Assembly (NCBI GenBank): GCA_018649725.1
Contig: JABIHH010000023.1
Coordinates: forward strand, 1-64,000
Length of the DNA stretch: 64,000 nt
Direction: 5' to 3'
Source of the DNA: Rhodospirillaceae bacterium
GTDB lineage: Bacteria; Pseudomonadota; Alphaproteobacteria; Rhodospirillales; UBA2165
Below are positions 1-7,812 of this stretch, piece after piece (positions within the stretch are counted from its first letter, which is position 1; each line of letters opens with the position of its first letter). The position numbers and the translations under genes were made by a program. The notes beneath the pieces are model-generated. The model was not told the origin of the DNA. It worked only from the letters and a program-made list of their open reading frames with translations, and searched no databases.

Positions 1-62
1 CATGCCCACAAAAGCGGTCATCACAAATCTAACTGGTCATGGCGGAAAATTTATTAGAAAAA

Positions 63-149
63 TGGTGCCCCCGGTCCGAATCGAACGGACACTCCCTTGC
101 GAGAACGGGATTTTGAATCCCGCGCGTCTACCAGTTCCGCCACGGGGGC
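63..149 (-). tRNA. tRNA-Leu (anticodon CAA)
   Basis: The complement folds as a class II tRNA: acceptor stem GCCCCCG/CGGGGGC, a D arm with AACTGGTAGAC, anticodon stem CGGGA/TCCCG around loop TTCAAAA (anticodon CAA, reads UUG), a long variable arm, and a T arm GTCCG/CGGAC with loop TTCGATT. The long variable arm plus CAA anticodon give leucine. Discriminator A and a genomically encoded CCA follow directly (63-66). A good promoter lies 35 bases upstream. Confidence 0.96.
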
Positions 150-184
150 TCTATATCCGTGTAGATATCTGGTTAACGGCGGCG

Positions 185-212
185 ATCATACAAAGAGTTT
201 TCGCTGGGTCAA
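185..212 (-). promoter_or_regulatory. Sigma-70-type promoter of tRNA-Leu
   Basis: On the minus strand a -35 box TTGACC (212-207) is followed after 16 bases by a -10 box TATGAT (190-185), placing the start about 25-30 bases before the tRNA 5' end. The -35 box overlaps the stop codon region of the upstream response regulator, so the tRNA may have its own transcription even though it follows that gene. Confidence 0.65.
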
Positions 213-1255
213 CCACTTGGGTTTAATTCGTGCGTTTTTTCTTTTTTCTTTTTAGCTGCGGCGGATTTTTTGCGGATTTTTTGCCTAATTATTTCATTTA
301 CTTCAGGGCTGTTTTCTTCCTGTTCGTCCTTGCCCTTCAGATAGCTTTCCACGGGTGGTAACTCTGATCGGTCGAAGCCGCGCTGTAAAATTTCACTTAA
401 TATACTAAGCAGTTTAATATCGCCCTTATTTTCGTCCGTCGTCCATTTATGAATATTATTAAGCATTCGATCCAGTGTGGTGGTCAGCCCACCAAGAGAT
501 TTATAATCGGTCAGGGCAATGCGTTTATTTAAATCAAAGGAAGTCGCGCGTAATTCATTCAATTTGCCGAGCGTCTTTTCCGTCCAATTCAATTTGGATA
601 TTGTCGGATGAAGTTCGGTGATCAGCTCAATTGATTTCTGCGCGTAGCTCTCTACCATTTGATTATTGATATGGGTGATGGCGGTATCGTTCGCCCGTTT
701 CGTGATGGCAAGGTCTTCAGTGCCAAAAGCCTTTATATAGAGCGGGTTTGGCACGCGAATGGTTTCCCGACCATCATTATCCTTGCGATTGCCTTGGCGG
801 CGTTCCGGTCCGACATAATCGGCGGTGACGGCAAATCTTTTCCGATGGTGGATTAGGCTTTCAATCCGTTCAATTAATTGTTCCGGCGTAAACGGTTTCA
901 CCACAATGGCATCTGGGCCACAGGCCATCATTTCACGTAAAGTTTCAGCCGTCGGATCGGAAATGAGTGTGATGACGATTAAAAATGGATTGCTGATGGT
1001 TTCGCCAAACCGCACGCTTTTTAACAGATCGCGAAGATCTCCTTCCGGCAAGACCGTATCGCAGATCAGCAAATCTAAGTCACCGATGGCCAGACGTTCG
1101 TGGACTTTATTCAAATTACCAGTTTGCTCGACATTTCGGAGACCAAACTCGTTGAGGGTGGTTGTCAGGTCGCGGCGAAGCTGTGTTCTAGGTTCTGCCA
1201 ATAGGACCTTAACCTTACCCAGTGCAAAACTTCGCTTTTCTATTTCTTTTAGCAT
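209..1255 (-). CDS. Response regulator with helical C-terminal region
   Basis: About 348 residues. The N-terminal half is a CheY-like receiver domain: phospho-acceptor Asp in LLICDTVLPEG and the conserved Lys in VVKPF are visible. After it comes the linker motif YVGPERRQ, which I have seen in other alphaproteobacterial receiver proteins, then about 170 residues that look alpha-helical and charged, ending in a Lys-rich tail (AAAKKKKEK). No DNA-binding helix-turn-helix or enzymatic output domain is recognisable, so the output is unknown. An open frame continues to 1294, but ATG at 1255 is preceded by GAGGTGG at good spacing, so I take that start. No sensor kinase lies beside it. Confidence 0.82.
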   Translation of the reverse strand: MLKEIEKRSFALGKVKVLLAEPRTQLRRDLTTTLNEFGLRNVEQTGNLNKVHERLAIGDLDLLICDTVLPEGDLRDLLKSVRFGETISNPFLIVITLISDPTAETLREMMACGPDAIVVKPFTPEQLIERIESLIHHRKRFAVTADYVGPERRQGNRKDNDGRETIRVPNPLYIKAFGTEDLAITKRANDTAITHINNQMVESYAQKSIELITELHPTISKLNWTEKTLGKLNELRATSFDLNKRIALTDYKSLGGLTTTLDRMLNNIHKWTTDENKGDIKLLSILSEILQRGFDRSELPPVESYLKGKDEQEENSPEVNEIIRQKIRKKSAAAKKKKEKTHELNPSG

Positions 1256-1408
1256 GTAACCCACCTCGCTTATATCGTTACACTTTAGCAACAAAAATAG
1301 CAGAGGAAGGTGATGGTGATCACAGAAAGGGCGTTATTATGCTGTTTGCCAATGTTACGCGAACCGGATAGTACCAAAAGATAAGGTTTGTTTTGGAGAT
1401 CATAATTA

Positions 1409-1990
1409 ATGTTGCGCCGCTTATATGATTGGACGTTGAGCCTCGCTGTTCACAAGCATGCGTTATTGGCTCTGGCATTAATTGCCTTGATTGAAAGTTC
1501 AATATTTCCAATACCTCCGGACATTCTGATTATTCCTATGGTTTTGGCGGCGAGAGATCGTGCCTGGCTTGTTGCCGGTGTTTGTACCGTAGCCTCGGTC
1601 ATTGGCGGGGTGTTCGGCTATGGCATTGGATTTTTCCTGTTTGAGCAAATCGGCAAGCCGGTATTGGAGTTCTATCACTACGCCGGCAAGTTCTCGGAGT
1701 TTCAGCAAACCTATAATGAGTGGGGTGCGTGGGCGGTCTTTTTTGCAGGCATCACGCCGTTCCCTTATAAAGTCATTACCATCCTGAGCGGGGTCACCGG
1801 CCTGAGCGTGCCGGTCTTTATCATTGCCTCTATATTGGCGCGGGGATTGCGGTTCTTTATCGTTGCGGCCTTGTTGTGGAAATTCGGGGAGCCGATCCGG
1901 GCTTTTATTGAGCGCCGCCTCGGGCTCCTCTTCATACTATTCGTCGTCCTGCTTATCGGCGGCTTTGTATTGGTTAAATATCTGCTCTAA
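1409..1990 (+). CDS. YqaA-family inner membrane protein (DedA/VTT-like)
   Basis: 193 residues, strongly hydrophobic, with about five membrane segments. The region ESSIFPIPPDILIIPM and the later GITPFPYKVITILSG match the paired re-entrant motifs of the SNARE-associated/DedA (VTT) superfamily, and the size fits the shorter YqaA branch. DedA relatives are linked to lipid carrier flipping and membrane homeostasis; the exact substrate here is unknown. GGAG lies 10 bases before the ATG. It leads a close run with dsbB, coq7 and an EamA transporter (gaps of 12, 7 and 0 bases), so co-transcription is likely. Confidence 0.85.
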   Translation: MLRRLYDWTLSLAVHKHALLALALIALIESSIFPIPPDILIIPMVLAARDRAWLVAGVCTVASVIGGVFGYGIGFFLFEQIGKPVLEFYHYAGKFSEFQQTYNEWGAWAVFFAGITPFPYKVITILSGVTGLSVPVFIIASILARGLRFFIVAALLWKFGEPIRAFIERRLGLLFILFVVLLIGGFVLVKYLL

Positions 1991-2002
1991 AGTGAGGCTG
2001 GA

Positions 2003-2500
2003 ATGATGAAATCGGCTGATAAACTGGTACTGAGGTTGTTACTGCTGGCGAGTATTGGCGCCTTGGCAACGGCTTTTATCGCGCAATTTATGTTCGGCCT
2101 GGAGCCCTGCATTCTCTGCAAATATCAGCGCATACCTTATTTCGCGGTCCTGCTCTTTGGCGCGATCGCTTTGCATATTGAGATGGCGGATCATGCCGGC
2201 ACAGCAAAGGTAATTGGCGTGATATTTTTACTGGGCGCCGCGCTGGCATTTTATCACAACGGTGTTGAGCAGCATTGGTGGGAAGCGGCCACCAACTGTA
2301 GTGGTGGTGGCGAGTCACTTTCGAATTTTCAGGATTTCAAAAAACAACTCTTAACCAAAATGCCAAAACGCTGCGACACAATCGACTGGACCTTGTTTGG
2401 TCTGTCGATGACCGTCTACAATGTCGCGGCATCTATTGCCCTCGCTTGGTTCAGCTTTTTCGGAGCTGGTCTGATTAAGAAAATGAAAATTGGAAGCTGA
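2003..2500 (+). CDS. dsbB: DsbB-family disulfide bond formation protein
   Basis: 165 residues with four predicted membrane helices. The first periplasmic loop has the redox pair in EPCILCKYQR (CxxC), and the second long loop carries a Cys in TNCSGG and another in KRCDTIDW, the arrangement used by DsbB to pass electrons from DsbA to ubiquinone. It is followed 7 bases later by coq7, a ubiquinone biosynthesis gene, which fits a quinone-dependent role. Two adjacent ATG codons (2003, 2006) are possible starts; GAGG lies 5 bases before the first. No dsbA gene is in the window. Confidence 0.9.
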   Translation: MMKSADKLVLRLLLLASIGALATAFIAQFMFGLEPCILCKYQRIPYFAVLLFGAIALHIEMADHAGTAKVIGVIFLLGAALAFYHNGVEQHWWEAATNCSGGGESLSNFQDFKKQLLTKMPKRCDTIDWTLFGLSMTVYNVAASIALAWFSFFGAGLIKKMKIGS

Positions 2501-2507
2501 GTAATTT

Positions 2508-3080
2508 ATGGCGCGCACGCAAAAAAGGTATGGCCGCCTGCCAGGTGATCCATCCAAGGATGAGATGATTGAACGCATCATTCGCGTCGATCAGGCGGGT
2601 GAATATGGCGCCAAACGGATCTATGAAGGTCAGCTTGCGATCCTCGGAGATACCAAAGATGGCCCCACGTTGCGTGAAATGGCCGCGGCAGAAGAGCGCC
2701 ACCTTGAAACCTTTAACAAAATGGTCGTCGAACGACAGGTGCGCCCGACGGTTCTGACACCGCTTTGGCATGTTGCGGGGTTTGCGCTTGGCGCCGGCAC
2801 GGCCTTGCTTGGCCGGGAAGCCGCAATGGCCTGCACGGTGGCCGTTGAAGAGGTCATTGAGGAGCATTATGCCGATCAGTCAGCCAAACTGGATGGTCTG
2901 CCTAAAAGTGAGAGCGAGCCAGAGCTTAAGCAGGTTATCGAAGAATTTAAGGCCGAAGAGGTTGAACACCGAAACACCGCCCTTGCCAATGATGCCGAGA
3001 AAGCACCCGGTTATCCGGTGCTGTCATCGGCGATAAAAACCGGTTCTAGATTGGCCATTTGGTTGTCGGAACGCGTCTAG
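2508..3080 (+). CDS. coq7: Demethoxyubiquinone hydroxylase Coq7
   Basis: 190 residues, close to the short bacterial Coq7 form. It should catalyse 5-hydroxylation of demethoxyubiquinone, the penultimate step of ubiquinone synthesis, at the membrane. Di-iron carboxylate ligands are visible: the Glu in QAGEYGA, EERH, then VEEVIEEHY and EEVEHR, giving the two Glu...ExxH repeats of the family. The N-terminal motif RVDQAGEYGA is typical. Stop TAG directly abuts the ATG of the next gene, indicating an operon. Confidence 0.95.
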   Translation: MARTQKRYGRLPGDPSKDEMIERIIRVDQAGEYGAKRIYEGQLAILGDTKDGPTLREMAAAEERHLETFNKMVVERQVRPTVLTPLWHVAGFALGAGTALLGREAAMACTVAVEEVIEEHYADQSAKLDGLPKSESEPELKQVIEEFKAEEVEHRNTALANDAEKAPGYPVLSSAIKTGSRLAIWLSERV

Positions 3081-3968
3081 ATGTCGCCATCAAATACCGC
3101 CGGTACAGCTTCCCTTGTTCAAGGCTTTGCCTGGATGTCTGGCGCAGTGTTTTCTTTTTTGTTTATGGCGATTGCCGGGCGCGAGCTATCGGATACCATG
3201 AACACTTTCGAGATTCTGACCTTTCGCAGCATTATAGCTCTTGCCATAACTGTGGCGTTTATCATGCGCTCGGGCTGGCATGAAATTAAAACCGACCGTC
3301 TCTCGTTTCATTTTATGCGCAATTTTTTCCACTTTGGCGGCCAGTTCGGCTGGTTCCTAGCGCTCTCGATGCTGCCGCTGGCAACAGTATTTGCGCTCGA
3401 ATTCACTATTCCCGTTTGGGCCGCCATGCTGGCCGTGGTTTTTCTGCACGAACGTATGCATCATGCGCGTATTATCGCCATCATCTGCGGGCTTTCTGGG
3501 GTTTTGATTATCTTGAAACCAGGTGTTGAGGTGGTTGATCCAGCCGGTCTTATTGTTATCGGGGCGGCGTTTTGCTATGCGGTCGCTTATATTTCAACTA
3601 AATCCATGGCAGCGACCGAGCGGCCTTTGGCGATCCTGTTTTATATGAACCTTATCCAGCTGCCCCTAGGGCTGGGTCCAGCGATCTTTACCTGGGTACC
3701 CCCTGTCATGGGCGACGTGCCATGGATCTTACTGGTTGGAGTAACCGGCTTGTCATCGCATTACTGTCTAACCCGCGCCTTTACCGTTGCCGATGCGCTA
3801 ACGGTCATACCAATCGATTTTCTGCGCCTGCCCTTGGTCGCGGTCATTGGCTACTTCTTTTATAATGAAGGTCTCGAGATCATGCTGTTCGTCGGCGCAA
3901 TCGTGATCTTCGCCGGCAATTATTACAACATTCGTTATGAAGCTAAGCTGATTAAAGAACGTGATTAA
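3081..3968 (+). CDS. EamA/DMT-family transporter
   Basis: 295 residues with ten predicted helices arranged as two EamA repeats (roughly residues 12-145 and 155-290), the drug/metabolite transporter fold. Proteins of this type usually export amino acids, nucleotides or other metabolites; the substrate cannot be read from sequence. Motifs such as LPLATVFALEFTIPVWAA and the second-repeat equivalent TVADALTVIPIDFLRLP mark the repeat structure. It starts immediately after coq7 with no gap. It converges on the peroxiredoxin gene with only 7 bases between, and no terminator hairpin is visible there. Confidence 0.88.
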   Translation: MSPSNTAGTASLVQGFAWMSGAVFSFLFMAIAGRELSDTMNTFEILTFRSIIALAITVAFIMRSGWHEIKTDRLSFHFMRNFFHFGGQFGWFLALSMLPLATVFALEFTIPVWAAMLAVVFLHERMHHARIIAIICGLSGVLIILKPGVEVVDPAGLIVIGAAFCYAVAYISTKSMAATERPLAILFYMNLIQLPLGLGPAIFTWVPPVMGDVPWILLVGVTGLSSHYCLTRAFTVADALTVIPIDFLRLPLVAVIGYFFYNEGLEIMLFVGAIVIFAGNYYNIRYEAKLIKERD

Positions 3969-3975
3969 TGTTGGA

Positions 3976-4458
3976 CTATAGTTGTTCTAAGAGAGCTTCG
4001 GCACTGCTCTTTTGAAATTGTCCGGGCTCTTCAATGTTGATGTGTTTTACAAAGCCATCGACGACAATCATCGAATAGCGTTGAGAACGATATCCCAAAC
4101 CAAAAGCCGAGCCATCTAGGCCAAGATCAGCGGAGGCGGTGAACTCGCTATTGCCATCAGCCAACATCAGAATTGCGTCACCGACATTCTGATCCTCGGC
4201 CCAGGCGGCCATAACAAAAGCATCATTGACTGACAGACAGGCAATTGTATCCACGCCTTTGGCTTTAATAGCCGCCGCTTGCTCGACATACCCTGGCAGG
4301 TGTTTGGCCGAGCATGTTGGCGTAAACGCACCCGGCACGGCAAATAATGCGACAGTTTTATTGTCAAAAACATCCGCTGTTGATACTTCTTCGACGCCAT
4401 TTTCGGTTTTTATCCGAAGCAAAACAGCAGGAATTTTATCCCCAATCGCAATTGTCAT
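3976..4458 (-). CDS. Peroxiredoxin (Prx5/AhpE-like thioredoxin fold)
   Basis: 160 residues, the usual size for the type II/Prx5 branch. The active-site block PGAFTPTCSAKHLPGY contains the peroxidatic Cys and the conserved Thr and Pro; the Arg needed to polarise the peroxide is likely in SQRYSM. A further Cys in IACLSVNDAF could be resolving but sits where single-Cys glutathione/glutaredoxin-dependent members also have it. It should reduce hydrogen peroxide or alkyl peroxides in the cytosol. A plausible promoter lies at 4500-4528, so it is probably transcribed alone. Confidence 0.93.
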   Translation of the reverse strand: MTIAIGDKIPAVLLRIKTENGVEEVSTADVFDNKTVALFAVPGAFTPTCSAKHLPGYVEQAAAIKAKGVDTIACLSVNDAFVMAAWAEDQNVGDAILMLADGNSEFTASADLGLDGSAFGLGYRSQRYSMIVVDGFVKHINIEEPGQFQKSSAEALLEQL

Positions 4459-4499
4459 TTGCTACCCTCAGAATCACTCTTTGATTTGTTTTATGAGGG

Positions 4500-4528
4500 C
4501 TTATACGCCGCCTTTTGTGCGAAAGCAA
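4500..4528 (-). promoter_or_regulatory. Candidate promoter for the peroxiredoxin gene
   Basis: Minus strand: TTGCTT (4528-4523), 17-base spacer, TATAAG (4505-4500), about 42 bases before the ATG. It matches the sigma-70 consensus at four and five positions. No OxyR-like site was recognised. Confidence 0.4.
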
Positions 4529-4565
4529 CTTAGAATTGTTAAAAATCATCGATTGTTACAATATT

Positions 4566-6746
4566 TTAGTTACCCGCAATAAGGGTTCCATTTGAGGCCC
4601 GGCTCAACCCCTCTAACACCAGATCCGTCGTAAGTAGCTCCGGCAAGGCTTCGCCGAGCGGAGCGCCAGGTCCATAAACGGCATTAAAGGGAATACCAAA
4701 CCGGCCAAAGCTTTTGAGATAGGCGGCAATTTTAGGATCCGGCCGTGTCCAGTCGCCCTGCATGGCAATCAGTTTGCCGCTGGTCAGAAGCTTATGAATT
4801 TGCCCACGGTTGAGCACTGTTGCCTTATTCACCTGGCAGGTGATGCACCATTCCGCGGTGACATCGACAAATACGGTTTTACCTTCGGCGACCAATTGCG
4901 GAATGGCGTTCGGCTCAAAGGTCCGCCAATAGGCTTCTTTCGAGTTGTTGATCGGGCCCGCCAATGGCGTGTAGGTGTAAGGAGTCCAAAAGGCCCCGAG
5001 GACAACAACGATAATGCCGAGCGACGCGAGCCGTTTCTGATTTTCAGGCAAGCGCTCACGGGCCATCAGGATAAGCCCCATTAAGATCATCAAGGCACCA
5101 ACGATCAGTGCGGCATTGGTGCTGAGCTGGATGGCTAACACCGACAGCAGCCAAATCGCCGTTAAAGCCAGGGCGGCACCCAGAATTTTTTTGACAGTGA
5201 TCATCCAGGTTCCCGGTTTTGGCATGCGTGACGCCAGGCTGGGGAAAGTGGCGATGGTCAGGAAGGGCAGTGCCATGCCGACACCCAGTGCAAAAAAGAC
5301 GGCAAATATATCGGCAATACCTCCGGCCAAAGCAAAGCCGACAGCTGTTCCTAAGAAAGGGGCCGAGCAGGGCGTTGCTAATAGTGTCGCGAACGCCCCG
5401 GTTGCGAAATTGCCGCTGAAGCTTTGATGGTCTTCCGCTTGTCCGGTGGAGCGGCTGGCCCGATCACTGATCCAAGCCGGTAGGCGAAGTTCAAACATGC
5501 CCCACAGATTGTAAGCGAAGAGCGTGACGATGACGCTGAGACCGACAATAAACCACGGGTGCTGAAACTGGATGCCCCAACCGACCGCAGAGCCGGCAAG
5601 CTTGAGGGCCACCAGCCCACCACCGATCGCCAGGAAGGAGAAAATGATACCCAGCGATGAGGCGATGAAACTTGTCCGGACGGTTTTATCTTCAGCCCCA
5701 CCATGGGAAACCACGCCTAATATCTTTAAGGAAATAACCGGTAGCACGCAGGGCATGAGGTTCAAAATCAGGCCACCCAGCAGTGCAAAGCCTAGAATTA
5801 GAGGGAGCGAGAAGGGTAGGGTTTTGGTGAGGGTTGGCGCTGATTTTCCGGGCGTGACCGTGAGGGTGCGCTCTGCCGAGCGTGCCCCGTCTTTGAGTGT
5901 CAGGCGTAGGCTGGCGGTGACAATTTTCGCTGTCTCTTCTTCGGTGACCGGCACGTTGATGGTTGCAACCGAGCTATCATGATTGAGGCTGACTGTCGGC
6001 GCACCGTAAAAGGTGAGCTCCGGCCCTTCGATAAAAACATCGGGCTTGGTAAAGGGTATGCCGCTTTTAGCTTTGATACTAATGAAGCCCTTGCGGACGT
6101 CTTTCTCAATTTCTTTAAAATCCCCTGTGGTTTCGACGCTTTCGATCGAAAGATTATGCGCTTTGCCATCGCCTGGGATCTTTGCTGTGTATTGACTGAT
6201 GAGGTGATAGTTCTGAGACATTGTGTCAGTTGTTATGCCGGCTGGCAGGTCGAAAGAGAGATTGGTTTTGTAGGGAATGCAGATGTCATCGCAGACCAGA
6301 TAGTTGAGATCTGCGCGCAGCTTCAAAGCTTGGGATTTGTCTTTGACGGTTGCGGTAATCGGGAAAACGACTTCCTTTTTGTAACCGAGTGTTTGTAGGT
6401 TTAAGACCTCAAACCGGTTGGGCAGGGGCCACCCGAAACTCGTTTTTTCTAAATTCTCAGATTTCTGCCAATTGAGATTTGGCGGGAACCCCGCATCACC
6501 CGGCGACCGCCAATATATTTTCCAGCCCTTTTTTAGTTTAAACTGGAGGCCTAGTTTGACGTCTTCTGCTTCGCCGATGGAAGAGCGGGCGGCAATAAGG
6601 CGGACAGAGGTTTGCTCTGTCTTAATCCAGGGTGAGGCGTCTTGATCGGCCAGGCTCGGCGGGCTGAACAAGGCCAAGGCCCCCATCGCCAAAATGGATG
6701 AAAGCAGGGCGACCGACCGCGAAAATTTGGAAACTGAAAAATTCAT
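4566..6746 (-). CDS. ScsB/DsbD-like transmembrane thiol-disulfide reductase
   Basis: 726 residues. After a signal peptide (about 1-33) comes a periplasmic immunoglobulin-like domain of the ScsB/DsbD-alpha type (about 40-310; WIKTEQTSVRLIAARS, YLVCDDICIPYKT with two Cys), then a CcdA/DsbD-beta membrane domain of about eight helices with the redox Cys in LNLMPCVLPVIS and LLATPCSAPFLG, and a C-terminal periplasmic thioredoxin-like domain with AEWCITCQVNK. The protein should carry electrons from cytosolic thioredoxin to periplasmic thiol proteins. The large N-terminal domain points to the ScsB branch rather than classical DsbD. Its start codon lies inside a perfect 12-base inverted repeat (see 6744-6834). 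Confidence 0.9.
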   Translation of the reverse strand: MNFSVSKFSRSVALLSSILAMGALALFSPPSLADQDASPWIKTEQTSVRLIAARSSIGEAEDVKLGLQFKLKKGWKIYWRSPGDAGFPPNLNWQKSENLEKTSFGWPLPNRFEVLNLQTLGYKKEVVFPITATVKDKSQALKLRADLNYLVCDDICIPYKTNLSFDLPAGITTDTMSQNYHLISQYTAKIPGDGKAHNLSIESVETTGDFKEIEKDVRKGFISIKAKSGIPFTKPDVFIEGPELTFYGAPTVSLNHDSSVATINVPVTEEETAKIVTASLRLTLKDGARSAERTLTVTPGKSAPTLTKTLPFSLPLILGFALLGGLILNLMPCVLPVISLKILGVVSHGGAEDKTVRTSFIASSLGIIFSFLAIGGGLVALKLAGSAVGWGIQFQHPWFIVGLSVIVTLFAYNLWGMFELRLPAWISDRASRSTGQAEDHQSFSGNFATGAFATLLATPCSAPFLGTAVGFALAGGIADIFAVFFALGVGMALPFLTIATFPSLASRMPKPGTWMITVKKILGAALALTAIWLLSVLAIQLSTNAALIVGALMILMGLILMARERLPENQKRLASLGIIVVVLGAFWTPYTYTPLAGPINNSKEAYWRTFEPNAIPQLVAEGKTVFVDVTAEWCITCQVNKATVLNRGQIHKLLTSGKLIAMQGDWTRPDPKIAAYLKSFGRFGIPFNAVYGPGAPLGEALPELLTTDLVLEGLSRASNGTLIAGN

Positions 6747-6834
6747 ATAACTACCAACCGTCTCATTTTATTTTTCTAATCTGTTTAGCATAAATATCTA
6801 TATAGCTAAATAATGCCTAAAAGGTAGTTATATG
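6744..6834. repeat. 12-base inverted repeat over the start codon of the ScsB-like gene
   Basis: CATATAACTACC at 6744-6755 is matched perfectly by GGTAGTTATATG at 6823-6834, 67 bases apart. The left copy contains the gene's start codon. In the leftward transcript the two copies would form a 12-base-pair stem pairing the start codon and the bases before it with an upstream stretch. The loop is AT-rich. Alternatively the two arms could be remains of a very short mobile element, but no target duplication flanks them. Confidence 0.7.
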
Positions 6835-7102
6835 CCGCAATATCACGCGAACTTTACCGATTGTGTTCGATTCGCAGCACTTTGATCTTTGACCGCTGTT
6901 AAGGTCAAAGTATGGCAAAGCGTGTATGCCCTAATATAGCCTAATTTCCCGGTGATATTGGGCAAAATAAAATTCGAAGCGACGCCAGCTTTGTTCGAAG
7001 ATACGCTGGTGATATAAGTGTGAGAGCCGTCACTTGTCTTAAAATTTTAAATTTTAACCCGATTTCTTGTTTATATAAGACCAAAAGGCCAACTATAATA
7101 AT
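6747..7102. other. Intergenic region between divergent scsB-like and yqgE genes
   Basis: 356 bases without a supported gene. It holds the inverted repeat at 6744-6834, a second inverted repeat at 6887-6910, and an AT-rich stretch from about 7035 to 7100. Both flanking genes read outward, so both must be promoted here. No clear sigma-70 pair was found for either, and yqgE lacks an evident ribosome binding site. Confidence 0.75.
6887..6910. promoter_or_regulatory. Inverted repeat CTTTGACC-N8-GGTCAAAG, possible operator
   Basis: Perfect 8-base inverted repeat (6887-6894 and 6903-6910) with an 8-base spacer, between two divergent genes. Not followed by a T-run, so not a terminator. The size suits a dimeric repressor or activator, but I do not recognise the family it would belong to. 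Confidence 0.4.
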
Positions 7103-7693
7103 ATGATGTTTAACAACGAATATTCTAATCCTTATTTCTCCGGACAGCTCTTGATTGCCATGCCGGGCATGCAGGATGAGCGATTTTATAAAACCGTCAT
7201 CTATATGTGCGCGCATACCGAAGAGGGCGCGATGGGATTGGTGTTGAACCAGGTGATGGATGGACTTTCTTTCCCCGATCTTCTCGAACAATTAGGCATC
7301 GATGAAGAAAGCGTTCCTGGCGGTGACGGCATTTCAGTGCCGATCCACTTTGGCGGGCCGGTTGAAGCGGGCCGAGGTTTTGTCCTGCATTCGGATGAAT
7401 ATCAACAAGATGCCACTTTAGAAGTCGATGATGGCGTTGCTCTGACCGCGACCGTCGATATCCTCAAAGCCATCGCGCGCGGCTACGGTCCGAGGCAAAG
7501 TCTGCTGGCCCTAGGTTATGCCGGCTGGGGGCCAGGTCAGCTTGATGATGAAATTCGCGCTAATGGCTGGCTCCAGGCGCCGGCGGATAGCGATCTTATT
7601 TTTGGGCCGGACCAGGAAAGCAAATGGGAGCGCTCTATCGCTAAAATTGGCATCGACCCCCGCATGCTATCTGGCGACGCTGGTCACGCCTAA
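7103..7693 (+). CDS. yqgE: YqgE/AlgH family protein (UPF0301)
   Basis: 196 residues, standard length for the family. Characteristic segments: [16 protein letters not shown] near the N-terminus, GAMGLVLNQ, then [15 protein letters not shown] and [14 protein letters not shown]. The family folds as a compact alpha/beta domain; its biochemical role is unsettled, although AlgH in Pseudomonas affects alginate regulation. Two consecutive ATG codons (7103, 7106) are possible starts, with only a weak AGG upstream. It stands alone, followed after 119 bases by the interrupted dienelactone hydrolase. Confidence 0.94.
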   Translation: MMFNNEYSNPYFSGQLLIAMPGMQDERFYKTVIYMCAHTEEGAMGLVLNQVMDGLSFPDLLEQLGIDEESVPGGDGISVPIHFGGPVEAGRGFVLHSDEYQQDATLEVDDGVALTATVDILKAIARGYGPRQSLLALGYAGWGPGQLDDEIRANGWLQAPADSDLIFGPDQESKWERSIAKIGIDPRMLSGDAGHA

Positions 7694-7812
7694 GTTTCTA
7701 ATATAACAAAGTTTTGAACACTCTCATGTCTTATTCTGAGTAGAACTGCGCTGTAATCTTTGCTACCGTTTCCTAGTTGAAGAAATTAACACGGGAAATG
7801 GGAGAATTGAGT

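Noticed and set aside
2-226. Plus-strand open frame of 74 codons
   Set aside because: It runs across the tRNA-Leu gene on the other strand and its promoter, and has no ribosome site or recognisable protein character.
6879-6900. FNR/CRP-like half-site around TTGATCTTTGACC
   Set aside because: Only one half resembles TTGAT and the matching ATCAA arm is absent. The real symmetry is CTTTGACC/GGTCAAAG.
6941-7291. 116-codon frame antisense to the yqgE start
   Set aside because: Overlaps the conserved N-terminus of yqgE and has no family character.
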